Part shown: positions 59,651 through 64,000 of the stretch, piece by piece
Numbering within the stretch: the stretch's first letter is position 1
How the letters are laid out: every line of letters begins with the position of its first letter
NCBI GenBank assembly: GCA_022432975.1
Contig: CM039502.1
Location: 73,985,497 to 74,049,496 of the forward strand
From: Begonia masoniana
Taxonomy: Eukaryota > Streptophyta > Magnoliopsida > Cucurbitales > Begoniaceae
Reading direction: 5' to 3'
Length of the DNA: 64,000 nucleotides
Notes under the pieces: model-generated
Seen by the model: the letters and a program-made list of their open reading frames with translations, nothing else
What the model was told of the DNA's origin: nothing
Database searches by the model: none
Made by a program: the position numbers and the translations under genes

Positions 59651-61015
59651 GAAATAAATGCGTAAACTCATTTTCGTGCCGTTTCGTAAAACAATGATGC
59701 ATGACAATAAAAGCATAACATAAACATACAACGTGCGTACCATCAAAACAATTCAATCAAAACCTACAAAACAACTAACCCTAAACTACCCAACCAAAGC
59801 ATATAAACAGAAACAAAGCTTCAACAATCCTCAACATGAATTCCGACATTATGGTGTAGGCCAATCGGCCACAGTAAGTCACGAGAACTTACCTGTCATC
59901 CATTGCACACCGAGCTCCTCGTTTCGGGCTGTCACCTAAGTGGATACATAACGTCCTTGGTTAAAAACAAATCTAAACCGTGAAATTTCGTAAACTAACG
60001 AAACTCCTAACTAAAGGAAATTCCCTAAAATTCTAATAAACCTCACTCGGACATTTCATCGAGCAACTTATGCTCACAAGTTAGAAACCTCCATTAATGG
60101 AGATTTCTCAAAGCTCCTAACTCGAATTTTCAATCAAAACATCGAATACACCTAACGTTTCACCAAATAACGCTCAATAATCATAATTATAACTATAACT
60201 AACCATTATTAACAAAAACTCGGTTGTTTCTATGAAATTCCTACAAAACCCTAAATGTTCAAACCTCTAAAAATCGCAAACTAAAATCGGAAAACACTAG
60301 AGACTTACCTAGAATGACGATAGGAGGAGAAAACGTGAAGAAAACCGAGCGATCGGAGGAAGAATCGCCGGCTTTGAAGGAGGAATCGTCGTTGAGGCTC
60401 GCCGTCGCCAGAGAGAAATTTCTCTCTGGAAAATTCGTTCAAACATGGAGAAGAAAGGGCTTTTGCCCTATTTAATAAATTGACTTGTAAAAAGACAAGT
60501 CTGTCCCTTGGTTTAAGTCTCCCGTTTAACTCAATGATCGTCTATCGGTTTAGTTTTCTCTAATTTTTCTTATTTCACCAAATATTCCTATTTATTACCA
60601 GAGCTCTAATAAAACTTTCCGTTCATCAAACAGATTTAATTTACTATTTTTACGAATTAAAACGCTATAAGATTATAAACGGAAACTCGGCATTTCATCA
60701 TCATTTTGAATCCCAAAATTTTTCCTTATTTCTCCTAAAATTCATCTAAGTCATAAGGATCTTAATAAAACTCTCCTTTTGCAAAACGGACCATTTTCAC
60801 TTATTTACCAAAATACCCATTATAGCAAAAACTGAACACTTGGGCGTTATACTGTCAATTCTGATTTTTGAAATTTCTTTCTTCTTATATAAATCCTCAT
60901 TAATTACTAGGGCTCTAACGAAACTTCTCGTTCGTAAAACGGGCTCAGTTTATTATATTTACAAAAATGTCATTCCTTTACGGAAACCCGAAACCCGTCA
61001 AAACCAGGTGTTACA

Positions 61016-64000
61016 CAAAGGCTTGGTAAAGATATCAGCCAATTGATCTACATAATTGACAAATTCTAAAGAAATATCACATCTTTGAACATGATCTCTG
61101 ATGAAGTGATATCTAACCTCGATATGCTTGGTTCTAGAGTGCTGGATTGGATTCTTGGAAATATTTATAGCACTGGTGTTATCATACCGAATAGGAATCC
61201 TATCATGGAAAAGATTATAATCTTCTAGAGTTTATTTCATCCAAAGCATTTGTGCACAACAACTGCCAGCAGCAATATATTCACTTTCAGCAGTTGACAA
61301 TGCAACAGAATTTTGCTTCTTGGAGTACCAGGAAACTAGAGATTCACCAAGGAACTAACATGTTCCACTGGTGCTTTTCCTATCAACTAGACTTCCAGCA
61401 TAATCGGAATCTGAGTATCCTATGAGATCAAAAGAAGTACCCTTCGGATACCACAATCCAAGATCATGAGTTCCACTTAAATATTTAAATATTCTCTTGA
61501 CAACATTTAAGTGGGATTCTTTAGGAGCAGCTTGGAATCTGGCACAGAGGCAGACACTAAAGAGAATATCTGGCCTACTAGCAGTCAGATATAGCAGTGA
61601 ACCAATCATACAACGATATTTTTTAATATCGACACTAATTCTTTTTTCATCTTTATCCAATTTAGTTGTGGTACTCATGGGAGTCCTAGAAGACTTAGAG
61701 GATTCTAATCCAAATCTTTTCAAGAGATCTTTGATGCATTTTTCTTGGCAGAAGAAAATACCATCGGATTTTTGGCTAATTTGGAATCCTAAGAAGAATT
61801 TAGCTCCCCCATCATACTCATTTCAAATTCACTTTGCATAAGGGAAGAAAATTCATCACACATAGAGACATTAGTTGATCCAAAAATAATGTCGTCGACA
61901 TAGATTTGCACTAACAGAATATCATTGTCCTTTTGCATGGTAAATAGAGTTGAATCGGTGTTACTCTTTTTGAACTTCCTTTCCTCAAGGAAATTCTTCA
62001 ATCTATCATACCAAGCTCTAGGAGCCTGTTTAAGTCCATAGAGAGCTTTCCTAAGTTTGTAAACATGGTCAGGTTTTTCATAGTTTTCAAATCATAAGGG
62101 CCGCTCTACATAAATTTCTTCTATGATATAACCATTTAAAAAGGCACTCTTTACATCCATTTGAAAGAGTGTGAAGTTTTTGTAGCAAGCATATGCTAAT
62201 AGCATCCTTATAGACTCTAATCTAGCTACTGGTGCAAAGGTTTCCTCAAAATCTACACCTTCTTCTTGATTGTAACCTTTAGCAACCAATCTGGCTTTAT
62301 TTCTAATAACTATGCCACATTCATCCATCTGGTTCTAAAACACCCATTTTGTTCCTATAATTGGATGATTGACTGGTTTTGGAACAAGTTCCCAAACATT
62401 GTTCCTCTCGAATTGGTTTAGCTCATCTTGCATTGCAACTATCCAATTTTCATCCAATTCGGCTTCTTCAAATTTCTTAGGCTCTATTTGGGAAATGAAT
62501 ACCACATTGGCACAGAGATTCCTAAGAGAGAATCTAGTCTTCACTCCTAAAGAAGGATCACCTAAGACTTCATCTAAGGGATGATTTTTGACATACTTCC
62601 AATCTTAGGCAGAGCATCAAATTCATCTTTGGCAGGAACAATTTCTAAGGATTTTGAGGAAGGCTCTAGGGAATTTTCTCCTTGAATGGTTTCTGCATGT
62701 TTATCTAAGGAGAGAGAGTCCAAATGCTTTTCTAAGAAATCATCCTCATCCACATTGATTGTAGGTTGAGGAATCTCATCAAAGTTGACATGGACAAATT
62801 CTTCTACAACTAGAGTTCTCCTATTGAATACTCTATAAGCCTTACTGGAGAGAGAATAGCCAAGAAAGATTCCAACGTCAGATTTGGAATCGAATTTTCT
62901 TAAGTTATCCTTTGTGTTAAGAATGAAGCACTTACAACCGAAGGCTTTAAAGTACTTAACCGAAGGGGTTTTTCCATTCCAAAGCTCATAAGGTGTTCTC
63001 TCAAGAATAGGCCTTATGGAGACCCTGTTTAACACATAACAAGCTGTGGAGACAGCTTTAGCCCAGAAGTATTTTGGCAGGGAATTTTCATTGAGCATAG
63101 TCCGAGCTAGCTCTTGGAGAGACCTATATTTGAGACACAAGAGTTCAAATTTCTCATTTTCAAATTCTCCACCATGATCACTACGAATAGCAACAATGGT
63201 GAGCTCTTTTTCATTTTGAAATCTTTTCCTAAAGCTAGAAAATGTATCAAAAGTCTCGTCCTTTGACTTCAAAAAATATACCCAAGTGAATCTAGAGAAG
63301 TCATCGATAATGACATATGCATAGAATTTTTCTCCTAGACCGGCTACATTAGAAGGACCGAAGAGGTCCATGTGAAGTAGCTGAAGAGGCTTAGAAGTAG
63401 AGATTGCATTCTTAGATGCAAAGGAACTTTTGATCTGCTTGCCCATTTGACAAGCTTCACAGACTTTATCCTTCTCAAATGATATCTTGGGAATCCCTCT
63501 AACTAAATTATTCTTAGTAATCTTAGCTAAGGTATCCATACCTACATGTCCTAATCTCCTATGCCAAGTCCAACTATCAACCAGCAAGTTAGCAGCAAAA
63601 CACTTTTCATCAACAAGTTCAAAGATATCTAAATTAATAATATACACATTCTCTTTTCTGTACCCTTTGAACAGAATTTTACTACTAGCCACATCTTTAA
63701 TAACACATTCATTTGATTTAAAAATCACATTATATCCTTTGTCACATAATTGACTGATGCTAAACAGATTGTGTTTCAACCCTTCTACTAATAAAACATT
63801 TTCAATGATGGGATTAGAAGGATTACCAATATTACTGATGCCAACAATTTTTCCTTTCTAGTTTCCACCAAATGTGACGTTTCCTTTCTTTTTGTTGACA
63901 ACAGCAAATTTTGTTGAGTCTCCTGTCATATGCCTCGAGCATCCACTGTCGAGGAACCATTGATTCTTCCCGGGAGAGCACTCAACCTGCAAAACAGTAA
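61016..64000 (-). pseudogene. SIRE/Maximus-type Copia pol (protease to RNase H), incomplete and decayed
   Basis: Minus-strand order from the right edge: protease-type WFLDSGCSRHMTG near 63930; GAG-pre-integrase (LKHNLFSISQLCDKGYNVIF, then WHRRLGHVGMDTLAK) at 63779-63500; integrase core with MDLFGP and RSDHGGEFEN; integrase tail with FLGYSLSSKAYRVFN; linker; RT from 62544 (NNVWELVPKP, then [19 protein letters not shown]), QIYVDDIIFGS near 61890-61925; RNase H with YSDSDYAGSLVDRKSTSGTC near 61380 and QLADIFTKPL at the insertion. Stops and breaks occur near 63859, 62574, 62335, 62092 and 61789. In integrase an in-frame gap between FELLC and RSLQELARTML removes the segment that normally carries the third acidic catalytic residue. 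The 5' LTR and gag lie beyond 64000. Confidence 0.9.

Larger units (their letters stand above)
58135..61015 (-). mobile_element. Inverted solo LTR, same Gypsy-type family as 120-2631
   Basis: Read on the minus strand it begins TGTAACACCTGG and ends GGTCGCTACA, flanked by the exact 5 bp repeat caaag (58130-58134 and 61016-61020). Its 3' end (plus strand 58150 onwards: cactgtacccaattt, then gcggaatcgaaatcg) matches the inverted 3' end of the LTR at 120-2631, and the other end matches too (attttgtaaata, gcccgttttac). Its length, 2881 bp, exceeds the other copy because of a satellite expansion of about 1.1 kb. It interrupts pol of the SIRE-type element. Confidence 0.9.

Noticed and set aside
58473..59756. 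Frames of 394, 392 and 213 codons on both strands
   Set aside because: They come from the 12 bp satellite, whose unit length is a multiple of three; the products are low-complexity and match no gene.

Overview
The window is nuclear DNA of a flowering plant, probably a eudicot. It is AT-rich, has spliced genes with GT/AG introns, and contains plant-only families (Casparian-strip-like membrane protein, TRICHOME BIREFRINGENCE-LIKE acetyltransferase, plant LETM1-like protein). More than half of the bases belong to nested transposable elements. No bacterial features, CRISPR array or RNA gene was found.

Host genes, left to right: a CASP-like membrane protein (5066-5901, minus, 3 exons); the mRNA-decapping subunit DCP1 (11993-17404, plus, 8 exons) whose first exon and flanks are tandemly duplicated; a LETM1-like protein (18719-40403, plus, 17 exons over 21.7 kb); a TBL/PMR5-type O-acetyltransferase (40463-42331, minus, 4 exons) that converges on the LETM1-like gene with 59 bp between stop codons; a small 62-residue membrane protein (45440-45628, minus); and a short-chain dehydrogenase of the ABA2/secoisolariciresinol dehydrogenase type (47782-48696, plus, 2 exons). 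I rebuilt the exon structures by hand and all junctions are in phase.

Mobile DNA: 1-4712 is a decayed Copia element split by a 2.5 kb solo Gypsy-type LTR (120-2631, TSD ctccg). 6294-10787 holds two decayed minus-strand Copia elements, one carrying a hAT-type element (6928-7787). Intron 9 of the LETM1-like gene (10.2 kb) is filled by a minus-strand Copia (25610-35371), itself invaded by a non-autonomous Gypsy tandem (27053-30911, TSD cttct) and a solo SIRE-type LTR (32010-33152). 48801-52183 is a complete but decayed Mutator-like element with about 180 bp inverted ends and a 9 bp TSD. 54238-64000 is a SIRE/Maximus-type Copia (minus, 3' LTR, env-like frame, pol) inserted in a hAT transposase and interrupted at the very end of pol by another solo LTR (58135-61015, TSD caaag) of the same family as 120-2631.

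The most unusual object is the Gypsy tandem at 27053-30911. It has three LTRs and two internal regions. Each internal region fuses a gag fragment, a stretch that looks like plant myosin XI IQ motifs, and an integrase tail with chromodomain; protease, reverse transcriptase and integrase core are missing. Other points of note are the near-identical duplication of DCP1 exon 1, the different satellite expansions at matching places inside two LTR families, and two short stop-free introns with lengths divisible by three.
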